64,000 nucleotides of DNA from positions 903,787 to 967,786 of the forward strand of contig CACRXP010000162.1 in NCBI GenBank assembly GCA_902702965.1, read 5' to 3'. This stretch comes from Spirometra erinaceieuropaei (Eukaryota; Platyhelminthes; Cestoda; Diphyllobothriidea; Diphyllobothriidae). Made by a program: the position numbers and the translations under genes. The notes beneath the pieces were generated by a model, which was not told the origin of the DNA, did not search any database, and saw only the letters and a program-made list of their open reading frames with translations. Below are positions 35,376-45,147 of the stretch, piece after piece. Position 1 is the first letter of the stretch. Each line of letters opens with the position of its first letter.

Positions 35376-35964
35376 ACACAGTGGTTTGCAACCGTCGACC
35401 AACTTCAGCAGGCGTGTGCTGACTTTTGAAAATTATCAAACAAAACGTCCCATATTGATGATTTTGAGTCCCACCTCCTTGTCACACCGGTGATGTTTGT
35501 CTGGAATACTGGAATTTGTAGATGAAAAGTTAACAGTATGGATCATTATTCCGTGCGGTTGATCAAAACACCCAAAAGTATAGATCTACAAGCTTTCGAA
35601 AGAAAGTGAAACCAGTTTAACCGGGCAGTGACTTGTGGAGTTAGACGAGTTAATACCATCAACATAGCTTAAAAAAGGCAATAAACAAACATTTTTGTAA
35701 CCCGGTTGCTTTGGTATGTGTAAGGATGGGCACAATGAAAGGGTGGAACGCATATAAATTATATCCTGCAATTTACAGGGGAAAACGCCGTAATTTATTG
35801 ACCAATTTTCCCTATTTTATCGTCCGTCTGTTGTAACCCAAAAAGGCAGTAAAAGAAGGAGTTTTGGCGTCAGTAACAGAAAAAGTAGAATTAGCGCATT
35901 AAGTGGACTGCCTAAAGAAAAATAGCAAGAATTTTTCACACACTACTGATTCATCATAGGATAA
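35376..35964. other. AT-rich DNA, nothing recognised
   Basis: No feature supported. PLE similarity starts only at about 35965. Confidence 0.45.
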
Positions 35965-35977
35965 AGGCAGAAAAGGC

Positions 35978-37315
35978 ATGCGAAGCTCGCGGTATCATGT
36001 GATTTCAAAGTGGCTGGCAGAGAAACGCAAGCCCGTACGGCATCAGCTAGCAGCACACAGCTCCCAAACTAGCTTCGAATTCTTTGACGACGTCAAGGAC
36101 CTTAACTTTAACGGCATGATGATGTCCTCGCTAGATGTCCTATCACTTTTACAAACCTTCCGGTTACCGACACAGTTGAATACATCTGTGAATTTCTGTC
36201 AACCGATCAGTAAAAAGTATGAATTCCGCCAAAGGCACTTAGGAGTCTACTACTAAGATGCACATTAAGCGTGTAGTTCCTGTTTGACAACCAACTCTAA
36301 AGACGGCGTTGCTATGGGCTCACACCTTGGACCTCTCCTGGCCAATGTCTTTATGAGAAACTTGGAGAGATTCCAACTAAGCGATCAGAGCGATAAGCTG
36401 AAACATTACAGTCGCTATGTTGATGATATCTTTGAAACTGTAGCTGAAGAAACCTGCGTATCTACATTCCTAAGTGCTATAAATCAGAAAAATCCCTAGG
36501 TGAAATTTACGTTGGAGATAAAAACGACCGGTTCTTAGATGTTCTTCTAAGCGGGAGACCAGAGGGGAGTGCCCGAAGAAGCGTCTCTCGAAAGAAAACT
36601 TGGTTTGTACAATACACAAACTTCGTCGATTCTATACCCCTCGAGCAAAAATGAAATCTGGTCCGGTGTTTGGCATATAGAGGTAAAATAATTTGCTCAA
36701 GAGATAGCATCGAGGTGGAGCTTAGAAAAAAATCCAGGATTTCCTTCGCGAAAATGCGTTTCCTGACAGGTGCATTGCAAAGAACACTGCTGAATAGCCG
36801 GTTAATCTCGCTACCCCGACTGCCTAATAAAACAGTTTTCCTCAAAGTCCCTTTTTAGGGGGACGCCACGAGCAAATTCCTGAGAAGACACCTTGATTAA
36901 GTTGTCTCGCGACCCTTCCCAACAAGAAGGGTTCAAATATCATTCTTTATTAACCCTATTTTAAGTGGAGAATGCAAGGATAGGTTGCTGACTCAGACCA
37001 CCTGAATGTGCATCTACTCCTTTGCTTGCTCCTTGGAGCAGGTTATATGGGTCGCACGATTCGTCGCTTATCCAAGAGAATACGGAAACACCGCCCGGCA
37101 TTGGGGGGGAGGGGGAAGGCGAAACGAGGAGCATGAGCAGTGCCATTCTCGCGCATGTGGTCGATTCCGGACATCGCGTGGACCCCAACGAAGCTTTTCG
37201 TGTGATTTATAAGGTCCTATCGAGCTATCCTAAACTACTGGGTGAATGCCTGTTAGCAGAAGCGGTCGCCATCAGGTTTAGGAAAACCAAACACGTTCAG
37301 GTTCCCCGCCTATAG
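35978..37315 (+). pseudogene. PLE reverse transcriptase/GIY-YIG polyprotein remnant
   Basis: Homology passes through several frames. ISKWLAEKRKPVRHQLAAHS opens the remnant. After a frameshift near 36150, FTNLPVTDTVEYICEFLS-like sequence follows. A further shift near 36290 leads to DGVAMGSHLGPLLANVFM (about 36302-36355) and RYVDDIF (36413-36433), so the catalytic aspartates are preserved. Stops and shifts between 36498 and 37020 break the connecting region. The final frame, 37022-37315, matches the end of a PLE endonuclease, with AILAHVVDSGHRVDPNEAF and LAEAVAIRFRKTKHVQVPRL. No single product can be made. Assignment to the PLE family is secure from the VAMGS, YVDD and C-terminal motifs together. 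Confidence 0.85.
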
Positions 37316-37390
37316 TTGACAAAGGTCGACTAATACTGCTACTTCACGTTTTTCTGCTCTCACCCCGCCCCCGAAACGGACTGCTATTAA

Positions 37391-37400
37391 CCCCCCCCCC
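37391..37400 (+). repeat. C10 homopolymer in the PLE 3' region
   Basis: Ten consecutive C residues lie shortly after the PLE stop codon, within a C-rich 3' region. G-rich tracts (37103-37115) lie in the endonuclease part. Such runs are prone to length error in sequencing. Confidence 0.8.
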
Positions 37401-37440
37401 ACACATCCCCCACATTTTCCCATCCTGCCCGTGTTTTAAA

Positions 37441-37734
37441 GCGAACATTAATCAATTTCCGTTATCAGTGACATGTTTTTACTTCTACCCCATTCCCATA
37501 TAATTGTACTAGCCCGATGTGAATTTTTCGAAAGCTACGTATGTCCGCCACCCAGTCTTCTGATTACTGTTAAGGGCATTTTCGCAACTCTAACAGTAAA
37601 ATGTGTTTTATTGAAATCATGCACAAAATATGCCTTTCTTTATTCGGTTGGTAGAAAATTATGTTATATTTGAATTTTTACTTGAAAGACGTATATTTGG
37701 ACTGTGCAAACGCTTTTGAACCCCCGAATCATCT
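37441..37734. other. AT-rich DNA, nothing recognised
   Basis: Only a 66-codon unrecognised frame (37473-37673) falls here. Confidence 0.45.
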
Positions 37735-37848
37735 TCCTATATCATGCGCCGCTGTGCGGCTGCTGGCTAGGGTCGGGAGAGATAACCCATAAGGCACAAG
37801 GGAACATGTTCCGTAGTAACTATCGATAAGCACCTCTCGACCGCTGAT
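37735..37848 (+). repeat. SINE-like repeat, 3' fragment
   Basis: It matches the 3' half of the SINE-like unit at 55801-56083: ATATCATGCGCCGCTG, then CGGCTGCTGG, a GGGAGAGA box, AAGGCACAA-GGAAC, TTCCGTA and GATAAGCAC in place of GATCAGTGAGC. The tRNA-like head and first half of the body are absent. Confidence 0.72.
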
Positions 37849-39184
37849 GACATTTCTTTCCAATTGAGGCTCTCCTTTTCTTCATATTTTATAGTTCAGC
37901 TGTCTTTGCATGCTTATCAAAATAAGCTACCAAGAATTATACATTTCGCGCATCTCATTTTGGGCACTCAGTTTGCTTAACTAACTTGCGCAGCCGCAAC
38001 CCGTCCGTGAAATAAATATCGTCTTGTGTGCATCTCCTTAATCTAAACCACTTTTGGACACTTGAATTTCATAAATGACGGCGCAATAATTTACCATGAC
38101 TGAGAAACTGACCAATGATACAGAAAGTATTTGCATTGGTCATATGAAAGTCTCGAAGAATACTTTGTTTCGCAGTAACCTCGTAATAGCGTATCCCTTA
38201 CTGGTTAGGGTAAATTGTTTAGGCAAAACGTCTCAACTTCAAACCGAACAATTTGAAGAGTTATTCAAGTCATGGAGTTTTGCAACGGCAATTTAGACAA
38301 ATCAACTAACACACAGTCGATGTAGGCGTAATAAATGTCGAATTACAGCCATGGACCAAAGGACAATAGACATATTCCCTCTTTTACTACTGATTCACAA
38401 ATAGAAAAACACAAAATCATTTTGGTGATATCAGAAATTTGAAAAATTTGACTATTCAACGAAGAAAGTTTTCTCCTACTTAATGTAGGATCCCCAAACA
38501 AAATAGGTAAAAATATGCTGCTTTACGAAGTATTTTTGATTTAAGCATGTGTTTATGATCACCCTAGAGAAGACGTAACCCTTTTGTATGCTGCGGACAT
38601 ATCTATTATGCAAATGCATCGACACATTCTTTCGTTACTCGCAAAAAATTTGGACACTTGTAAGTTATTTCGTCAAAACATTGAATACCTGTTTGCACTT
38701 GCCTAGGACATTAAACAGTTAATTGATTTAATTTATTGAATGCCAAAATTACTTACTGGATTTTGATCTGTTTGTTTCATAATACATAATCTTTGCTCTG
38801 AATTACGAAGTCAAGAAGCTTTAGAGTGTGTGTGGACAGTTTTGATTCAAAAATTCTTTAAATGATTAGGAGCTTACACTTTTGTAAATTTTGTTTACAC
38901 GGTTGAATCAGTTTCCTCAAAAACTGAAAAAACAAAAACGGATATTAACCGCTTAGAAACAGAATTTCACTCTAGACCCAAAAGGTCAGATATAGCAAGC
39001 GTATTATAAGGAAATGACATGCATGCAGGCTGCATTATATGGTAGACATGAAACCCTTTGGTTAAAATACAATCTCTCTCTCTCAAGTTTAGGCAATTTT
39101 CTGCTCTGCGTGATGCCATGAAGCACATGTGCGCTGCTGCGAGTGCATCTGCATTAGAGCAGTCAGATTAATTAAAGGTGACGC
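37849..39184. other. AT-rich DNA with a TC microsatellite
   Basis: A run of six TC units lies at 39073-39084, about 100 bases beyond the LINE 3' end. No gene is recognised; the 66-codon frame at 38096-38296 has no motif. Confidence 0.45.
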
Positions 39185-39555
39185 AGAGAGAGGGAGAGCA
39201 AGTCGCTTTATTTTGAAATCGTAAGTTCAAAATTTTCAGCAAAAAAATTGGCTCCATTCACTATGGGCAGCAAATAAGTTAATATATTATTCGTGTCAAA
39301 GTTTAACTTCGCAGGCATAAGATCAGAATGTAAGGGATGGGCAACGTCATCTAGAATTCGGCCAGCAAATTGCTTGACCGAAGTGAAGTGTCGTTGTAAG
39401 ATAGTGTCAACTTAAAAAAGACAAGGAACACCAGCAGCAGAAAACAGCATACGGAGGACTCGTTTGAAAATTAAAAGATTCCTTTGAAGCAATGCAGGAA
39501 AAATGACAGGAGAGCAGTATATGAAAATAGGAAGAATGCAGGTATCGATGTATCG

Positions 39556-40445
39556 TCAGACTAAGGGTTGAGGTGTGTGGTAGGAACGTAAACGACGTAC
39601 GTAATAAAGAAGTTTACGAACTTTAATAAATAGGGACTCAGTATCGAGGGAAAAGGAAAGGTTTGAGGACATAGTAACGCCGAGGTACCTGAAAGAGGAT
39701 ACTTCGTTAGGAAGAATGTCAGAGGATTCAGGATTATGAGAGGACCGCAGTTGAAAAATACACTGAACGGATTTTTTGTTGTTAATTTGGAGACAATTTC
39801 CCTTCGACCACGCTAGGACATGGTTTGGGCCATCCTTTAGAGACCGGAGGTGTGTCTGACTTTTGAGAGGGTGTCCAACAACCACATCACCAGCATACTT
39901 GACCAAAAGACAGTCCCTAGGGGACCTTAGATCGTCAGTGTGGAGGGAGAAAAGGCGAGGGGATAAAATGGAACCTTGATGAACACCACAGTCATTGGTG
40001 AAGATCGTAGATTTCCGTTTGCCAGATTGGACAAATTAAGTGTGGATGGTAAAATAATCGGTAAGCCAACAAACGACCCAGCCTGGAGAGCCGCACAGGG
40101 AGGTTTTGGTAAGGAAAACAGGGCGCGGAACGGTATTGAAGGCGGAGTAATCAAGAAAAGTTCACGCATATTCGCGGCAACCCTTGTCTAATTCTTTTAG
40201 AGCAGAGTGCACCACAAGAGCAACAGCGTCGTAAGTACTGCGTTTGGCTTAGTATGCGAATTGTAAGGGTCAGTAAAACTAGAAGAAAAAGGCTTTATGA
40301 TATCTAGGGCAACTCTTTCAGCAAGCTTTAGTATTGCGGAGGAGCAGGCAATTGGACGAAAAGATTCAGAACCGAAGTAAGCGGGCTTTTTAGGGATGGG
40401 AGTGATTCTCACTGTGCGCCAGGCGTCAAAAATCTTGGACTCCAT
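39556..40445 (-). pseudogene. Reverse transcriptase domain of LINE copy 2 (catalytically altered)
   Basis: Reading down the minus strand, the first part (40445-40197) gives VRITPIPKKPAYFGSESFRP and AILKLAERVALDIIKPFSSS, standard for the finger region of LINE reverse transcriptases. After a frame change comes a motif A-like DYS-AFNTVPR segment, then KYAGDVVVG with YAGD at 39897-39886. Copy 1 has YADD at this position, so the first catalytic aspartate has become glycine (a GAT to GGT change). SFRYLGVTMSS and a KVRKLLYYVRRLRSYH tail follow (39906-39556). Polymerase activity would be lost even if the frame were intact. Confidence 0.87.
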
Positions 40446-40541
40446 GAAAGAAATATTGATTAGGTGCGTTAAAATAGGGACTATCTGAAAACTGCAAGAT
40501 TTAAGAAGACAAGCCGAGACACCATCCGGTCCGGCAGCTGT

Positions 40542-41222
40542 TTATCCACGGACCATTTTAAGGTGTTTCTCTACTGTTGCCAAAGACACGGGTTGGAATG
40601 TACACGGTAATAGGGGAAAGTCATCTAAGGGAAGATGAGAGTCCTTGTGACTTAATATAAACTTTCTACTTAGGGAGTCTAAATCTGCATCCACATGCAT
40701 CAGTGTTTTGCAATGGCCAGTGAGAGGCTTAAGATTTTTCCAAATCTCAGCAGAGACAGGGGAAAGGGGAGAGGAAGAAGAGGAAAAATGTTGGCTGACA
40801 AACAGGCTATTTAGTCTGTCAATCTCTGTTTTTATTAAGGCGGTAACGTCCTTATGACTATCACGTAAGCCTAGCTTGTAAAAGAGTTCTTTTTTACGTC
40901 TTAGCGATTTCAGATAGGAGGAAGAAATTCTATCCGGTCGTACCATAACAGTATCAAGAGGGCAGCAAATATCGAAAATTTTATTTAAAAACGCTGTCAG
41001 GTAGGAAGAAAAGGATTCAACATTCGATTGTTCAAGGAAAGTGGGGATAGAATGAGGAATGCAAGTCTGAAGCAGGAGAATGTTTTGGGCGGTCGTGTTG
41101 TGAACCTTAACCTTTTTCTCAGGCTTGGCTAGTAGTGCACGTGCAGAAGTGGCATAGATTTTTGGAAGTCGCAATAAAGTGGAATCGTCAAAACCTGACA
41201 ATGGTACCCTATTTTTGCGCAA
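40542..41222 (-). pseudogene. Linker between endonuclease and reverse transcriptase of LINE copy 2
   Basis: This 226-codon frame is the longest uninterrupted piece of the LINE. It has no catalytic motif. Parts recur in copy 3 (EIWKNLKPLTGHCKTLMHVD corresponds to a diverged segment near 58190-58250) and at the start of copy 1 (around 485-545). The position between the endonuclease end and the TGPDGVS start of the reverse transcriptase matches the weakly conserved connecting region of APE-type LINE proteins. The frame ends at 40542, just before the TGPDGVS-coding sequence. Confidence 0.75.
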
Positions 41223-41324
41223 AAAAGCGTGCTGTGGTTAGTCAGAATATGATCAGAAAAGGCAGTTGTGCAAGTATTAAAGGTGACAAGATCATTGAAG
41301 CCTAAAAGTATAAAGGGACGTTAA

Positions 41325-41660
41325 TTCACGCGATTAAAATCACCGCACAAGAGCAAAAGTTAGTCACAGGATAACATAGCATGTTTTCGTAAGAGAAAGT
41401 CGAAAAAACGGGTTAGTGCGCGTTCACAGGAAGACGGGGGAGTGTAAATACTAACAAATATGATGCCTTCAAAATTACTAAACAAAGGGACATACATAAA
41501 ACAATAGTTTGCATCATGGCCGTTCATAAGTGAAATTGACGATTTAATACCCTTCAAATGGATGCTTACGTTCTGTATAGACGACCTCGTAATCTTACTT
41601 CAGACAAACAATGGGTGCAAAACAGTTCAAATTCAAAAGCCCGCAGAGTAGCAAAATGAC
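41325..41660 (-). pseudogene. APE-type endonuclease remnant of LINE copy 2
   Basis: The open part (41557-41360) reads ISLMNGHDANYCFMYVPLF and GIIFVSIYTPPSSCERALTR, the central strands of an APE-like fold. After a stop, GDFN appears at 41344-41333, preceded by CG; this is the conserved GDFN/GDFNA metal-site motif. Further on, SDH-like FSDHILTNH sequence follows in the same relative order, the usual end of the domain. In the family this enzyme nicks target DNA to prime reverse transcription. The N-terminal catalytic segment is missing, and stops plus a frame change separate the blocks. Confidence 0.75.
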
Positions 41661-41818
41661 GTCTGGTGAATTCTAGGTGAATTTCTTTTTTAAAATCCTG
41701 CTTGGGCAGTCAGCTAACTGTACCGGATTTAGTGGATTGTTTATGTTGCGGTAGGCTGGTCGGACAACTTAACGCAAATATTACTAGACTCACGGTCGTC
41801 AAAAAGCCTCTAAATTCA

Positions 41819-41889
41819 GGTGGCTAGAGCGCTGAGCGTAGATAAACCTTCCTTTTTTCGTCCTGGGTTCGAATCCCACTGAGGTCACC
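41819..41889 (+). tRNA. tRNA-like sequence, probably a SINE head or tRNA pseudogene
   Basis: The ends can pair as a 7-bp acceptor with wobbles: GGTGGCT (41819-41825) with GGTCACC (41883-41889). A textbook B box, GGGTTCGAATCCC, lies at 41865-41877. The D arm is shortened: TAGAGCGCTGAG is present, but the preceding GGTT-type loop is missing. No convincing anticodon arm forms and no CCA-relevant context is testable. I therefore favour a tRNA-derived repeat (SINE head) or pseudogene over a working tRNA. It lies just beyond the 5' end of LINE copy 2. Confidence 0.45.
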
Positions 41890-43714
41890 GGAGGATATTG
41901 CGCCAATTTTTAAAAGATGCATGACCTAGGGATAGCCCAAAAAGGAACTTTCTAAATATGCCTACGTTCATGTTGCTACACATATCCAGTCGTTGGAGCT
42001 CGCCAAAGTTTAGTTAGTTTATTTATTTATCTCAAGTGTCCATATTTTCAGCACTTCAAATTTTTCAGGAAATTGTCGCTCCTCCTCAGGTTCAATCAGC
42101 TTTGAGCAATTTTTATGTTTTTCTTTACCTGGTGGTGCAGTTGTTCCGATAGCTGCATCTGAAAATGTTTTCTGGGCAGTGGAAAGTTTCAGCGCATGGT
42201 TGTTTGTTCACGTCTAGGTAACTGACTGCACATTTTTGCATTGGTTTATGTCGTTTATTTGAAATGCACACTGGATGATTATTAATAGGGACCTCAAACA
42301 GAGGGCTTTGCGATTTTATTACTGACGACAGCACACAATTACCCCTCTAAATTATTTTTTGCAAAGATTAAGATTTTAATCTCAAAATAACTGTCACCGC
42401 AAGTTACCATGAAAAAACGCATCACTGAATTAAATGATGAAGTTCTGCATTCCTATAATTTGCACTACTTTTTCAAGAATAGGCTGTAAAGAGATTCAGA
42501 ATTCCACAAACTCATTTTTATGCATCCTCTTAAAAATCCGATAACAACTGTGAGTGAACACAAAAGTTACATACATTCTCCTGTAAAAAACTGATGGTCT
42601 TAATATATGCTTTCGTGCTGTCAAACACATTAAATACCTAAAACCACAGCAATGGACAGCATCGCCGTATTGCTTGTTCGACTGCTGAATCATATGACCT
42701 CTTCAGTTACATTTCGAAGACGTTTGTTACAGCCAGATTTACTGAATGTAAAACGAAAGAGACACGCTTCTTAAACACAATGTGGAGTGCCTAAGGTGTT
42801 TTTCCTATGCATAGGCATTCTGTTCCGACTGAAATTATCTAGAATCGACTACGCAAGAAAGTATAATGACTGTTCCTGTTTCGAAATCACCCTGTGGTTG
42901 TCTAGTTTCTTGTTGTGGAAAGTGCTCTGTAGGCCATCTACCCTGGTAAGTTCAGCCCTGCTGAGTCAGTCTTAATTTGTTCCTTCACTCTGATAGGCAC
43001 TGAAGCATTATAGGTCCAAACGGTATTGATACCATATAAAAAATTGACCGTCCTCAATACGTCTCCGTGGCTGATTTAAAGGGAAATGCCTGGAGTTCTC
43101 ATTACAGAAGCATATACTGAATATGAATTAGACTTAAAACGCTGGACAAAATTTTCCTGAGCATCAAAAGGGCAAAGGCCGTACTAAGTCATACGGTGTA
43201 AAAGCGTGGAAATACATTTTAATGACCACTCCTTACCTTTAAAATAATTGCAACTTGATAGTCTTGGAGTCATAAGGTTTGGCATCTTGAAACGAGGTTT
43301 TACTCTTTTTTCGCAGTATTTGGCCGATGTATTCTTTCTAGTTAGAATTAAAAACTTTTCTTCATAACATTCGTATCTCAGTTAATTGTCACAGTTAAGC
43401 GAGGCTGGAAAACATTTTGACCAATTATAATTACTTTACTCGAAACATAACAGAGGCTACATAACCACGGCCTGGTACGTTATTAAATAACTGTCGATCA
43501 TGTTCATTACAAGTCCAACTCCTAACAAGCAATAACTGTGTCTCACAATTTTTCTTTTTGTCAAGCCCTTTGCTGCTATTATTTCACGCACAGTAGAGAC
43601 ATTTATGTTACAACGATCTTAGTATTCTTCCCATATAATTGGCTATAAGGAGACATCTTACTCCAGTTTGCCTACCATATACTTTATATATTGAAAAATA
43701 GGCATTCCAAGAAA
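41890..43714. other. AT-rich DNA, nothing recognised
   Basis: Open frames of 62-69 codons only, without motifs. If the tRNA-like sequence is a SINE head, its tail may extend to about 41960, but no second copy here confirms that. Confidence 0.45.
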
Positions 43715-43822
43715 TACAATTAGAAAGATAAAGTTCTTTGGGAAACATCAAAATTTTTTTGTGAATTTTCGAGACTGGTTCCCCAGCACGTCTTCAGACA
43801 ATGGGTGTGCAAAAACAATTAA
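43715..43822 (+). repeat. Inverted copy of the PLE 5' coding region, left flank
   Basis: About 108 bases match the reverse complement of 45964-46072 with few differences, starting at an ATTAGAAAGAT-AAGTTCTTTGGG box and ending at GGGTGTGCAAAAACAATTA. Beyond both edges the similarity stops abruptly. Confidence 0.9.
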
Positions 43823-43869
43823 CTTTCAGTCTGAGTCTAGCAAAAGGAGTCAATGATTGGTTAAGATTG

Positions 43870-44844
43870 TCATCTCGGGATTGGCTGACTCAGTTTGAAT
43901 CTGTCCTTAACGATTTTGTATGCGGCATCTAAATCGATATGCCGGTTTATGCATGCCTCATCTGAGTGCATTGCTTCCAGGAATTCGCGGCCTTTTCTTG
44001 ATTGGCAGGCGCCAACAATGCGAGTGTTCTCCCATGCGAATTCATGCCCAGTGTCTAGTGTGTGCATGGCCACCTGGGATAAATGGTCGCGTCTCTTCAC
44101 CGGTAACTGATGCTCATGTATACGGGTTGAGACAGATTTCCCAGTTTGGCCACAATAAACGGCATCACAACTAGAACACGGGATTTTGTAGACGACACCT
44201 TTTCTTTCAAGGTAGCCGACCCTGTCCTTAGGGGGCACAAGCTGTGTGTGTAAGGTAGTTGCCGGCTGGTGTGATACGTGTATCTGGTACTTTTTCAATT
44301 GTCTTTCGACAAGTTCAGATACATTTTTGACGTATGGGAGAGTTCGCCATGTGGTTTGTTTTGGTGCCTGAGTGGCCGTAGCATTGGAACTACCTTTTCC
44401 CTTGAGTTGCTGGTACCTCATGCATTGACGTATAAAGTCATGCGGGTACCCATTTTGGGAGAACAGTTTGTAGAGGTATTTCATTTCTGCTCGATAACTT
44501 GTTTCGTCAGAGCAGTGGGTTTTGGCTCGATTCAGAAGGCCGTAGACTGTACTCCGTTTGTGAGAGACGGGGTGGTTACTCTCAAAGTGTAGGATGACCT
44601 CTGAATACACCTCTTTGCGATAAACTGATGTCTGGAGTGATCCATCGGTTTTTCGACGTACAAGGACACTCAGGAATGGGAGTTGTCCATCGACCTCTGT
44701 TTCCAGAGTAAATGTAATTCCCGGAAATATGGAGTTAATATTGGTATGGAGTAGATTCAACTGTTCTTTCTTGACGATGACAAAAGTGTCATCTACGTAT
44801 CGCAGACAAAGTTTTGGATTGACTGTGGGAAGGGCTATGCTCTC
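43870..44844 (-). pseudogene. PLE C-terminal part: YVDD motif, connector and GIY-YIG endonuclease
   Basis: The frame is open from just after a stop at 44845-44847 to its end at 43870, 325 codons including the stop. It starts upstream of RYVDDTF (44802-44788; both catalytic aspartates present) and continues through a VDGQLPFLSVLVRRK segment, a conserved PLE block. About 135 residues from the end lies the endonuclease: GVVYKIPCSSCDAVYCGQT, where VVYKI and VYCGQ stand for the GIY and YIG strands, then STRIHEHQ with the conserved arginine and histidine. The CSSC pair is typical of PLE endonucleases. Its role is to nick target DNA for integration. Taken alone this half looks well preserved. Confidence 0.88.
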
Positions 44845-44847
44845 TTA

Positions 44848-45147
44848 TTTCTGCAGTAATGCTTCTGCCAGGAAACCGGATATTAGTGAACCCATGGGGG
44901 CACCTTTTAATTGCCGTTAGCATTGACTTGAGAAGGAAAACTTTTTCTCCAAACAGAGATCAAGGAGTTGAAGAAAAGCCTCTGGAGGTACCTCAGAAGT
45001 ACATGTTTGAAGCAGTTCTTCGGTGCAGCTTTTTGCTAAATCTAGCGGAATCGAAGTGAAAAGCGAGACCACATCGAATGACACCATAATCTCGTCACAT
45101 GTGATGTTAACACCGCTCTATTTGTCTAGAAACTCTTTTGAATCCTA
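44848..45147 (-). pseudogene. Damaged palm region of the PLE reverse transcriptase
   Basis: Stops at 45145-45147 and 45118-45120 interrupt a frame that still reads EIMVSFDVVSLFTSIPLDLA, the motif A region containing the first catalytic aspartate. A frameshift near 44905-44930 moves the sequence into the frame of GAPMGSLISGFLAEALLQ (motif B, about 44906-44850), which then meets the stop at 44845-44847. These lesions separate the two long open frames of the element. Confidence 0.85.

Larger units (their letters stand above)
35965..37440 (+). mobile_element. Penelope-like element, 5'-truncated and heavily decayed
   Basis: The element starts part-way through the reverse transcriptase and runs through the C-terminal GIY-YIG endonuclease to a 3' region with a C10 run (37391-37400). 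Its protein differs from that of the PLE at 43715-46075: it has SRYHVISKWLAEKRKPVR instead of PNYKISKWLFRQL, and a different endonuclease end. The two therefore belong to separate PLE lineages. The 3' boundary is approximate. PLEs are retroelements related to telomerase reverse transcriptases that use a GIY-YIG nuclease for integration. This copy is non-functional. Confidence 0.85.
39185..41690 (-). mobile_element. LINE (APE-type non-LTR retrotransposon), copy 2, longest copy
   Basis: This is the longest of three copies of one family and runs on the minus strand from a partial endonuclease domain to the CT-rich 3' terminus. Order from its 5' side: endonuclease remnant (about 41660-41220), linker (41222-40542), reverse transcriptase (40445-39556), 3' untranslated tail with AATAAAGCGA and the CT run (39185-39198). 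It is broken by frameshifts and stops, the YADD motif is changed to YAGD, and roughly 130-190 bases near the 3' end that exist in copy 1 (about 1790-1945) are missing here, near 39305. The 5' limit is approximate because the N-terminal half of the endonuclease is not recognisable. Confidence 0.88.
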
